Positions 1 through 5,538 of a DNA stretch of 9,676 nt are shown here, piece after piece. Within the stretch, counting starts at the first letter, position 1. Each line of letters starts with the position of its first letter. Origin of the DNA: CAYJWL01 sp964373855 (lineage in GTDB: Bacteria; Patescibacteriota; Andersenbacteria; UBA10190); contig CAYJWL010000030.1 in NCBI GenBank assembly GCA_964373855.1, forward strand, positions 1 through 9,676. The letters run 5' to 3'. The translations under genes and the position numbers were made by a program. A model generated the notes under the pieces. It did no database searches. It worked only from the letters and a program-made list of their open reading frames with translations, and was not told the origin of the DNA.

Positions 1-27
1 GTGGAATTAATAGAAACTAGAAACTAG
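1..27 (+). CDS. rplO: Probable 3' end of rplO (ribosomal protein L15), partial
   Basis: Reading from base 1 gives V-E-L-I-E-T-R-N and then TAG at 25-27. Many L15 proteins end in a GGSVEVI/GGSVELI-like tail, and rplO is the usual gene just before secY in the spc operon, so the first four residues fit the end of L15. If so, the last four residues and the stop are read from the heptad array that starts at base 11. Only nine codons are visible, so this rests on position and a four-residue match. Another reading (W-N-stop, TAA at 8-10) is possible. Confidence 0.35.
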   Translation: MELIETRN

Positions 28-98
28 AAACTAGAAACTGGTAAATAGAGAGGCGAAGTAACTATTTTTTAATTTCTTATTTCTAATTTCCAATTTCT
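11..98. repeat. Paired heptad arrays upstream of secY
   Basis: Bases 11-38 are four perfect copies of the 7-mer TAGAAAC. Bases 71-98 are four 7-mers AATTTCT, TATTTCT, AATTTCC and AATTTCT. The right array is the approximate reverse complement of the left one: unit AGAAACT faces AGAAATT, with the same C/T difference in every unit. Aligning four units against four gives 22 of 28 Watson-Crick matches. Together they could fold into an imperfect stem with a loop of about 32 bases (39-70). The right array ends 6 bases before the secY ATG. The left array holds TAG at 11, 18, 25 and 32, which covers all three frames. Confidence 0.85.
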
Positions 99-104
99 AA
101 AATC

Positions 105-1403
105 ATGATTCGCTGGCGGAAATTACTACAGATCGTCCAAATTCCTGAGCTGCGCACGAAATTCTTGATTGTCCTTGGCTTGTTGGGTGTTTTTCGTCTG
201 GCGGCGATACTGCCGGTACCCGGTGTGCCGCGGGAAAGTTTGGAAAATTTGTTTTCCGGTAACCAGCTATTCGGATTGCTGGATATCTTTTCAGGCGGCG
301 GTCTGTCAAACCTCTCCATAGTCATGTTAGGTGTTGGACCGTATATTACGGCTTCCATTGTCATGCAGTTAATGACTATGATTGTGCCTCGCCTGGAGGA
401 AATGGCGAAAGAAGAGGGAGAGGCGGGGCGCCGCAAAATTAATCAATGGACCCGCCTGCTTACCGTTCCGCTGGCGGCGCTGCAAGGATTTGGTTTTCTG
501 AATTTGCTGCAGCGCGGCGGTCTCGGGGGCGGCCCGGTGCCAATTACCTTCACGCCCTGGGAGTTGGCGGTAACGCTGGTGGTGGTCACGGCTGGTACCG
601 TTTTCTTGATGTGGCTGGGCGAACTGATATCAGAACAGGGAATTGGCAACGGCATCTCCCTGATAATTTTTGTGGGCATCATTGCCCAGTTGCCGCAAGT
701 GGTAAGTCAGCTTATTGCCACCTGGACGCCCGATCAGCTATTCACTTACGGCGTCTTTCTGGCGGTGTCTGTGGTTGTGATTGCTGGCGTTGTCTTTGTG
801 ACCGAAGGCCAGCGGTCTATTCCGGTCAGTTACGCCAAGCGCGTCCGCGGCAACAGGATGATGGGCGGTGTTTCGACCCACTTGCCGTTGCGCGTTAATC
901 AGGCCGGTGTTATCCCAATTATATTTGCCTTGTCAGTTATGTTGTTCCCGGGAGTGCTGGCAAACTTCTTCATTGCCTCGGCTAATCAAGTGGTGGCGCG
1001 GGCAGCCGGGTCCATAGTCAACATGTTCCAGAATCCATGGTTCTACGGTCTGACCTATTTCGTACTCGTGGTGGCTTTCACCTACTTTTATACTTCCATT
1101 ACCTTCGACCCCAAGCAAATTTCAGAAAATGTCCAGAAGCAGGGAGGGTTCGTCCCGGGTATACGGCCGGGCAGGCAAACAACGTTTTTCTTAAAGTATG
1201 TGCTCAACCGCATTACGCTGGCGGGCGCTGTATTTTTAGGGATCATTGCGATTCTGCCTCTGATTGTTCAGGGCTTTACCGGCCTGACAACACTCACCAT
1301 TGGCGGCACGGCCTTACTGATTGTCGTCTCGGTTGTTTTGGAAACAATGAAGCAAATTGAATCACAACTGACAATGCGCGAATACGAAGGATTCCTCAAA
1401 TAG
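105..1403 (+). CDS. secY: Preprotein translocase subunit SecY
   Basis: SecY is the channel-forming subunit of the SecYEG translocon in the cytoplasmic membrane, through which unfolded proteins are exported or inserted. The 432-residue length is normal. The N-terminus has the family pattern IPELRTKFLIVLGLLGVFR, followed by the FSGGGLSNLSIVMLGVGPYI plug/TM2 region (about residues 62-81), the cytosolic loop EEGEAGRRKINQWTRLL (about 103-119), the loop with QKQGGFVPGIRPG, and the typical C-terminal YEGFLK. Hydrophobic stretches fit the family's ten membrane segments. The ATG at 105 is preceded by the T-rich heptad array and no Shine-Dalgarno site is visible. It is followed by adk and map, the standard spc-operon order, so it is expected to be co-transcribed with the ribosomal genes upstream. 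Confidence 0.98.
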   Translation: MIRWRKLLQIVQIPELRTKFLIVLGLLGVFRLAAILPVPGVPRESLENLFSGNQLFGLLDIFSGGGLSNLSIVMLGVGPYITASIVMQLMTMIVPRLEEMAKEEGEAGRRKINQWTRLLTVPLAALQGFGFLNLLQRGGLGGGPVPITFTPWELAVTLVVVTAGTVFLMWLGELISEQGIGNGISLIIFVGIIAQLPQVVSQLIATWTPDQLFTYGVFLAVSVVVIAGVVFVTEGQRSIPVSYAKRVRGNRMMGGVSTHLPLRVNQAGVIPIIFALSVMLFPGVLANFFIASANQVVARAAGSIVNMFQNPWFYGLTYFVLVVAFTYFYTSITFDPKQISENVQKQGGFVPGIRPGRQTTFFLKYVLNRITLAGAVFLGIIAILPLIVQGFTGLTTLTIGGTALLIVVSVVLETMKQIESQLTMREYEGFLK

Positions 1404-1405
1404 AA

Positions 1406-1541
1406 ATCTCAAAATTAAAACGCTAAAGGCCAAGCTTTAACTCAAAACTTGTTAACTGTGTTAGCTATCTCAATAAAGGTCTAATGAGTTTGTCATTATT
1501 TTAGTTTATTTTTTTGAGTTTTGAACTTTGAATTTAGAGTG
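1406..1541. repeat. Degenerate paired heptad arrays between secY and adk
   Basis: Bases 1406-1447 divide into six 7-mers that all end in AA: ATCTCAA, AATTAAA, ACGCTAA, AGGCCAA, GCTTTAA, CTCAAAA. Bases 1514-1534 are three 7-mers, TTGAGTT, TTGAACT and TTGAATT, preceded by weaker T-rich units from 1500 (TTTAGTT, TATTTTT). Reverse-complemented, the right units read AACTCAA, AGTTCAA and AATTCAA, matching the NNNNYAA pattern on the left. TAA at 1416, 1424 and 1438 closes all three frames. The middle, about 1448-1499, shows no gene. The strongest right units end 8 bases before the adk ATG. Confidence 0.65.
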
Positions 1542-1542
1542 T

Positions 1543-2211
1543 ATGAATGTATCCAAGGTAATCTACGTTATGGGGCCCCCGGGGGCGGGCAAAGGGACGC
1601 AAGCGGAGCTGTTGGCGCAAGCGATCGGCTATTACCGTTTTAGTACAGGTGATGCTTTTCGAGCCATGGCACGCGAGCATACGGATCTGGGCCGGCGGGT
1701 TAAGGAAACCATTGACAATGGATACCTGGCGCCGCCGGAAATGGCAGCCGCGGTCGTCATTGGTGCCATCCGGCAGTATGTGCAAGAAGATCGCGGACTG
1801 ATTTTTGACGGAACACCGCGCACCGTACGCGAATCTGAACTGGTAGACAGTTTTTTTGAGCGGGAACAGTACGGCCGACCGCTGGCTATTTTCTTGAAGG
1901 TAGACAAGGAAGAAATGAAGGCGCGCAACAGCCAGCGACGTTTCTGCCTGGATATCGCCGGAGATTTTCCGGTAATAACGGCGCAGGACGAGCAGCGGTG
2001 CCGCCGGCTGGGCGGGCGGCTTGGCACCCGTCCCGATGATGAGCCGACTAAGTTTGAGACCCGGTGGAGCCAGTTTATGGAGAACACCTGGCCGGTGATT
2101 CAAAAGTATCAGGCTGAAAACATTTTGCATGTTGTGGACGGGAAGTATCCGATTCCAGACGTGCATGAGAAGATCATGAAAATTATTGATGGTATAACGA
2201 GTAATTTGTAA
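1543..2211 (+). CDS. adk: Adenylate kinase (divergent nucleoside monophosphate kinase)
   Basis: Catalyses ATP + AMP = 2 ADP in the cytoplasm. The 222-residue product has the P-loop GPPGAGKGT at residues 11-19, the AMP-binding STGDAFR at 34-40, and FDGTPRT at 88-94, where most adenylate kinases have DGFPRT. The LID region (about 130-165) is unusual: it has only two cysteines, C135 and C153, so no four-cysteine zinc site is seen, but RPDDEPTK at 163-170 resembles the usual RxDD motif. A TTG at 1528 is in frame, but ATG 1543 puts the P-loop at the normal distance from the N-terminus. The gene lies between secY and map as in most spc operons, which supports adenylate kinase over other NMP kinases. 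The stop codon (2209-2211) lies inside the next heptad array. Confidence 0.93.
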   Translation: MNVSKVIYVMGPPGAGKGTQAELLAQAIGYYRFSTGDAFRAMAREHTDLGRRVKETIDNGYLAPPEMAAAVVIGAIRQYVQEDRGLIFDGTPRTVRESELVDSFFEREQYGRPLAIFLKVDKEEMKARNSQRRFCLDIAGDFPVITAQDEQRCRRLGGRLGTRPDDEPTKFETRWSQFMENTWPVIQKYQAENILHVVDGKYPIPDVHEKIMKIIDGITSNL

Positions 2212-2256
2212 GTTGTAATTTGTACACATTACCAGTTACAGATTACTGATTACATT
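2201..2256. repeat. Eight consecutive heptads (4 GTA[A/C] + 4 TTAC) between adk and map
   Basis: This 56-base stretch divides exactly into eight 7-mers: GTAATTT, GTAAGTT, GTAATTT, GTACACA, then TTACCAG, TTACAGA, TTACTGA, TTACATT. The first half begins each unit with GTAA (GTAC in the fourth) and the second half begins each with TTAC, the reverse complement of GTAA. The other three positions vary. The two halves could pair as an interrupted hairpin with GTAA/TTAC pairing every seven bases. The first half overlaps the last codons and stop of adk; the second half ends 4 bases before the map ATG. TAA at 2202, 2209 and 2216 covers all three frames. Confidence 0.85.
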
Positions 2257-2260
2257 TGGT

Positions 2261-3046
2261 ATGATTCAGGCAAAAACACGAGCAGAGATTGAGCTGCTGG
2301 CGGAGGGCGGTAAGATCCTGTCGCATTTTCTTGATGACCTGTCTGCTTTAGTAGCGCCGGGCGTAACGGGAAACGATATTAATAAGGCGGCGGCGGAGTT
2401 GGCCAAGCGCTATGATGTGGTGCCTTCGTTTCTCGGCTATCGCGGTCGAAAGGGTTCGGCGTTTCCGGCCGCTATATGTGTTTCTGTGAACGAAGCCGTA
2501 GTCCACGGCCTGCCGGATGATACCCCTTTTGCCGAGGGCAATCTGGTGGGACTGGATATGGGTATTATTTACAAGAAGATGTATCTGGATAGTGCGCGAA
2601 CAGTGCCGGTGAGGCCAATTTCGGATGAGACCCAGATTTTGCTGGATGTCACCAGACATTCTCTGCAACTGGGGATAGAAGCAGCCCGACTGGGCAACAC
2701 AACCGGCCACATCGGTGCGGCGATTGAGAGCTATGTTGAAGGGGAAAAACATCTGGCCGGAAACGCTAAGCTTAAACTGGTTCGCCAGCTGGTGGGCCAT
2801 GGGGTAGGCTATGCTGTTCACGAAGAGCCGCAGGTGCCCAACTTCGGCAGAGCCGGCGCAGGAGCCAAGCTGGTTGAAGGGCTGGTGATTGCGATTGAGC
2901 CGATGGTAACGATCGGCAATGCCGCGGTGGAAACAGCGGACGACGGCTGGACAGTTATAACGTCTTCAGGCAACTTGTCAGCGCACGAAGAGCATACGGT
3001 GGCGATCACGGCAGAGGGGCCACGAGTGCTGACACAGGCATGTTAG
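2261..3046 (+). CDS. map: Methionine aminopeptidase, type I
   Basis: Removes the initiator methionine from nascent proteins in the cytoplasm. The 261-residue length matches type I MetAP with no N-terminal extension and no type II insertion. All five expected metal ligands are visible: D99 (GLDMG), D110 (YLDSART), H180 (GHGVG), E213 (AIEPM) and E244 (HEEHTVAI). The substrate-contacting histidines H82 (VVHGLP) and H187 (VHEEPQVPN) are also present. It follows adk as in most spc operons. The ATG at 2261 comes 4 bases after a heptad array and has no clear Shine-Dalgarno site. The next expected gene, infA, is absent; ruvX follows instead. Confidence 0.97.
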   Translation: MIQAKTRAEIELLAEGGKILSHFLDDLSALVAPGVTGNDINKAAAELAKRYDVVPSFLGYRGRKGSAFPAAICVSVNEAVVHGLPDDTPFAEGNLVGLDMGIIYKKMYLDSARTVPVRPISDETQILLDVTRHSLQLGIEAARLGNTTGHIGAAIESYVEGEKHLAGNAKLKLVRQLVGHGVGYAVHEEPQVPNFGRAGAGAKLVEGLVIAIEPMVTIGNAAVETADDGWTVITSSGNLSAHEEHTVAITAEGPRVLTQAC

Positions 3047-3052
3047 AAAAAC

Positions 3053-3173
3053 ACAATGCACAAAGACCAAACAAGACACACAACACAGTGTACAAAGGCT
3101 CAAGGTTATACATGGTTTGATATGCTTAGAACCTGTGTTTTGTTTGGAAAGTTTGGTAATTTTTGGGCTTTGT
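3053..3173. repeat. A/C-rich and T/G-rich complementary arms between map and ruvX
   Basis: After the map stop, the left side is A/C-rich and the right side T/G-rich. Bases 3060-3073 match the reverse complement of 3160-3173 at 12 of 14 positions, and 3082-3088 (AACACAG) pairs perfectly with 3133-3139 (CTGTGTT). The trinucleotide ACA recurs every 7 bases at 3071, 3078, 3085 and 3092. The arms are unequal in length (29 and 41 bases), so the fold would need bulges. The periodicity is weaker than in the other three gaps and is seen mainly on the left. No gene is seen in this gap. Confidence 0.6.
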
Positions 3174-3186
3174 AAAGTATCATCTT

Positions 3187-3597
3187 ATGATTCTGTGTCT
3201 TGATTATGGTGAGCGGTATATCGGCATGGCCGCGGCCCATCTCCCCGATATTCCGCCCCACCGCTTGGGAACAATTGATCAGAAAGCACAGAGCGCTCTT
3301 GGCCAAATTCAGGAAATAGTAGCCCGCGAGGGGGTGCAAAAAATCCTGGTTGGCGTCCCGCTTAATTTAGACGGGAACCCAACGCAGCAAACTCACCGTA
3401 CGCTTACATTTATTGCCACCTTACGGACGGCCGTGGACGTAGCTGTTGCAGAAGTGGATGAAACATTAACCTCGGCCGAGGCAGGGCGATGGCTTAGGCA
3501 TGAAGGCGGCAAAAAAGAAGATGAGCACGCTGAAGCAGCGCGTCTTATGCTGGCCGATTATCTTGCGCAATTAGGGCGCGATCGGCATTCTAGCTAG
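3187..3597 (+). CDS. ruvX: RuvX/YqgF-family putative Holliday junction resolvase
   Basis: RuvX (YqgF) is an RNase H-fold nuclease family linked to Holliday-junction resolution and, in some bacteria, to 16S rRNA 5'-end processing. The 136-residue product begins MILCLDYGERYIGMA with catalytic-type D6, continues with ILVGVPLNLDG (53-63) and EVDETLTSAEA (89-99, second acid at E92 or D91), and ends with DEHAEAARLMLADYL (112-126), which supplies the third acid and the usual AA pair. A TTG at 3163 is in frame, but ATG 3187 gives the standard family N-terminus at once. uppS starts 3 bases after the stop, so the two are probably co-transcribed. The start codon follows the T/G-rich arm of the gap with no clear Shine-Dalgarno site. 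Confidence 0.92.
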   Translation: MILCLDYGERYIGMAAAHLPDIPPHRLGTIDQKAQSALGQIQEIVAREGVQKILVGVPLNLDGNPTQQTHRTLTFIATLRTAVDVAVAEVDETLTSAEAGRWLRHEGGKKEDEHAEAARLMLADYLAQLGRDRHSS

Positions 3598-3600
3598 GCC

Positions 3601-4320
3601 ATGGTTACATCGGCCAGCCACATTCCTAGGCATGTCGCGATCATTCCCGATGGCAATCGGCGCTGGGCGCGACAGCACAATCTATCCGTGTATGACGGTC
3701 ATAAGCAAGGGGTGGAAATTTTCCGCTCTGTCGTCAAGCACGCCGCTGACAAGGGAATACAACATATTTCCGTCTGGGGCTTGTCAGTCGATAACTTTTT
3801 GAAGCGCCGGCCGAGAGAAGTGGCGGGCCTGATGAAAATTTTTCAAGCGCATTTCTCCAGCTTAGTCCACGATGAAGAGATACATCATCGGCAAATCTGC
3901 ATTCGGGCACTGGGGCAGTGGCGCCGAATGTTTCCGGCCCGCGTCAGTCGCGCCATTGAGGAAGCGCAGGATGTTACCAAGAAATATAAACGATATTTTT
4001 GTAATTTTTTGCTGGCCTATAATGGCACCGATGAGATGGTGCAGGCCATTCAGCAAATCGTGGATCGGCGCAGTGGTGGCGGGCCAGTGAAAGTCACGGC
4101 GAAACTCATCAAACAACATTTATTAACAAAAGAATTACCGCCCGTTGATTTGCTCATCCGCACCGGCGGCGAACCGCATCTGTCTGCCGGTTTTATGATG
4201 TGGGACACATCAGACGCGCAGTTGCATTTCACGGACAAGTTCTGGCCGGCGTTCACCACAGACAATTTTGATCAGGCATTGGTGGAATACGCCTCGCGGG
4301 GGCGCCGATTTGGCCAGTAA
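3601..4320 (+). CDS. uppS: Isoprenyl transferase (undecaprenyl/polyprenyl diphosphate synthase)
   Basis: A cis-prenyltransferase that extends farnesyl diphosphate with isopentenyl diphosphate to make the long lipid carrier for cell-wall and glycan precursors; it acts at the inner face of the membrane. At 239 residues it is of normal length. HVAIIPDGNRRWA (11-23) carries the essential D17; GHKQG (33-37) and DNFLKR (64-69) match the family; RTGGE (187-191) and FTDKFWP (210-216) are in place, and it ends in RRFGQ. The segment after RTGGE reads PHLSAGFMMW: the arginine two residues before the conserved serine in the E. coli enzyme (RIS) is a histidine here (H193) while S195 is kept. This could be a lineage feature or could alter diphosphate binding. 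The chain length of the product cannot be read from sequence. Confidence 0.93.
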   Translation: MVTSASHIPRHVAIIPDGNRRWARQHNLSVYDGHKQGVEIFRSVVKHAADKGIQHISVWGLSVDNFLKRRPREVAGLMKIFQAHFSSLVHDEEIHHRQICIRALGQWRRMFPARVSRAIEEAQDVTKKYKRYFCNFLLAYNGTDEMVQAIQQIVDRRSGGGPVKVTAKLIKQHLLTKELPPVDLLIRTGGEPHLSAGFMMWDTSDAQLHFTDKFWPAFTTDNFDQALVEYASRGRRFGQ

Positions 4321-4487
4321 CAGGCATTGTGGCCATTAAGGGAAGCGCCTTTTGGCCCTCATGCCAGATATAGTAGGCGAAGCTTGGTGAAAAATGATCT
4401 TACTGTCTTCGACTCTAAGGGATGAGTCATTAAGGCTCAAACCTCGAAGATAACAAGCTCTGACCTTTAGGCCGGAGTGGTTAAAGA
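4321..4487. other. Non-coding gap after uppS; one possible weak hairpin
   Basis: I see no convincing gene in these 167 bases. A short interrupted inverted repeat, GGCAT (4323-4327) with ATGCC (4361-4365) and GGG (4340-4342) with CCC (4356-4358) inside it, could form a weak structure after uppS, but no T-run follows, so it is not a standard intrinsic terminator. CTTCGA and TCGAAG also occur as short complementary words further on. The period-7 layout of the upstream gaps is not evident here. Confidence 0.4.
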
Positions 4488-4516
4488 TTGACATGCGGCT
4501 GAACATCTGGTATGGT
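4488..4516 (+). promoter_or_regulatory. Sigma70-type promoter with extended -10
   Basis: A perfect -35 TTGACA (4488-4493) is followed after exactly 17 bases by the -10 TATGGT (4511-4516), preceded by TGG (4508-4510), which forms an extended TGn -10. The start of transcription is predicted near 4523, giving a leader of about 46 bases before the ATG at 4569. This also argues against the in-frame ATG at 4512, which lies inside the -10 box. Confidence 0.8.
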
Positions 4517-4556
4517 TTTGGCACGTAAAGAATTGTTCTGTGCACAACTGACTTTC

Positions 4557-4563
4557 AAGGGGG
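4557..4563 (+). promoter_or_regulatory. Shine-Dalgarno site of the zinc-ribbon gene
   Basis: AAGGGGG lies 5 bases before the ATG at 4569 and differs from AAGGAGG at one base. It decides the start of the downstream gene and contrasts with the missing sites in front of secY, adk, map and ruvX. Confidence 0.7.
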
Positions 4564-4568
4564 CGACC

Positions 4569-5489
4569 ATGCTTGATCTCAATATTTTTCAGTGCCCGCA
4601 TTGCGGGAAACGACTGCGAATTAATGATGCGTGCTACGGCCGAAAGGCAAATTGTTTATGGTGCGGGCGGCCGGTTATGGTTTCCCGCCGGCATGGAATA
4701 ATTGTGCCGCTGCCGCTTCCCAAACGCTGTTATCGCCCATACGTGGTTGGCGGTGCGATCGGGGGGATGATCGGATTTTTGGCAGCCACTTTCCTGTACA
4801 CTGGGCTGGCTGCGGTGCGTGACGAAAAACAAGCTGTGACTGACAGTCGCGTCCTGGTAAAGACGTCCTCCCGCGTGGCCAGCAGTCTTGCCAGTTCGCC
4901 GCGGCAGCATCCGGGACAAGCTGCGCCAGAAAACACTGCTTCGGGAAACAGCCGTCCAGCACTTCTCCTTATCAAAAGGGACTATGAGACAACCATGGCC
5001 AACTTGGTGCAGAGGCTGGTTGCGATTCAAGAGTCAAACAACAAAATCGGGCCGTATCTTAAAAATCCGCCCGATGCGCTGCAAGATGCGGCCAGAGCCG
5101 CGCACAAGCAGGCATTGGACGCTCTGGAAAAGGATCTGGCAGCGTGTGTCGGCTTGCGGCTGGAATGGCGGGTACGGATAGCCGATGTGCTGTACGATCA
5201 GAACAGCACATCGGCCGTCCTGTGTGCAGTGGAGATCGACAGCTGGCGCTCCGGCGGGAAGACGGTGGTTGACCTAGGTATACAACATGTTGTATCCGGC
5301 AGTAGATTGAGCGTTGCCAATCGGTTAAAAATTGGCGAACACATCCCGCGCGGCCTGAGTGCCCAGCTTGCGCGCGGCCGCTATCTTACTGTGCGGGGTA
5401 CATTAGCGCGCGCGGCGATCAAGTTTGATTCCTTGCGCGGCGCTGGTCATATCATGCTAGTCATGACTAACGTGAAGGCTCTGGTCTGA
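4569..5489 (+). CDS. Hypothetical zinc-ribbon, single-pass membrane protein
   Basis: I do not recognise this 306-residue protein. Its N-terminus carries a zinc-ribbon pattern: CPHC (C9, C12) and CLWC (C29, C32). A glycine-rich hydrophobic segment at about 58-82 should cross the membrane. A Ser/Ala-rich low-complexity linker (about 93-130) and a probably helical part (about 131-192) follow. The last 110 residues look beta-rich, and LARGRYLTVRGTLARA resembles strands of OB-like or similar small beta domains, though that is only an impression. With the ribbon inside, the C-terminal domain would be outside the cell. The start was chosen from the Shine-Dalgarno site and because the in-frame ATG at 4512 falls in the -10 box. 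It has its own promoter and terminator, so it is a one-gene unit. Ribbon-plus-TM proteins of this style remind me of Planctomycetes proteins. Confidence 0.8.
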   Translation: MLDLNIFQCPHCGKRLRINDACYGRKANCLWCGRPVMVSRRHGIIVPLPLPKRCYRPYVVGGAIGGMIGFLAATFLYTGLAAVRDEKQAVTDSRVLVKTSSRVASSLASSPRQHPGQAAPENTASGNSRPALLLIKRDYETTMANLVQRLVAIQESNNKIGPYLKNPPDALQDAARAAHKQALDALEKDLAACVGLRLEWRVRIADVLYDQNSTSAVLCAVEIDSWRSGGKTVVDLGIQHVVSGSRLSVANRLKIGEHIPRGLSAQLARGRYLTVRGTLARAAIKFDSLRGAGHIMLVMTNVKALV

Positions 5490-5507
5490 ATGGTTGTACG
5501 CCCTGAT

Positions 5508-5533
5508 CCCACCCCCATCCGGGTGGGTTTTTT
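5508..5533 (+). terminator. Intrinsic terminator of the zinc-ribbon gene
   Basis: CCCACCC (5508-5514) and GGGTGGG (5521-5527) form a perfect 7-bp GC-rich stem with the six-base loop CCATCC, followed at once by six T (5528-5533). It lies 18 bases after the stop at 5489. On the minus strand there is no T-run, so it should act only on rightward transcripts and keep them out of the convergent gene that ends at 5539. Confidence 0.9.
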
Positions 5534-5538
5534 ATTAT

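Noticed and set aside
11..98. A CRISPR array
   Set aside because: The units are 7 bases in direct tandem with no spacers, and no cas genes are present.
1406..1541. An intrinsic terminator between secY and adk
   Set aside because: The arms are AT-rich and more than 60 bases apart, with no compact GC-rich stem before a T-run; the T-rich stretch belongs to the right heptad array.
1534..2229. A long minus-strand open frame opposite adk
   Set aside because: It has no recognisable motifs and lies fully opposite a gene with clear adenylate kinase motifs.
4323..4365. An intrinsic terminator after uppS
   Set aside because: The GGCAT/ATGCC stem is short and interrupted and no T-run follows.
4468..4523. 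A tRNA-Ser/Leu-like 5' half (GGCCGGAGTGGTTAAAG resembles the D-arm of tRNA-Ser)
   Set aside because: No matching T-arm (GGTTC...), acceptor stem or CCA end follows, and the same bases hold a near-perfect promoter.
4512..4568. In-frame upstream ATG giving a 19-residue N-terminal extension of the zinc-ribbon protein
   Set aside because: The ATG at 4512 lies within the -10 box, so it would be upstream of the transcription start; the ATG at 4569 has a strong Shine-Dalgarno site.
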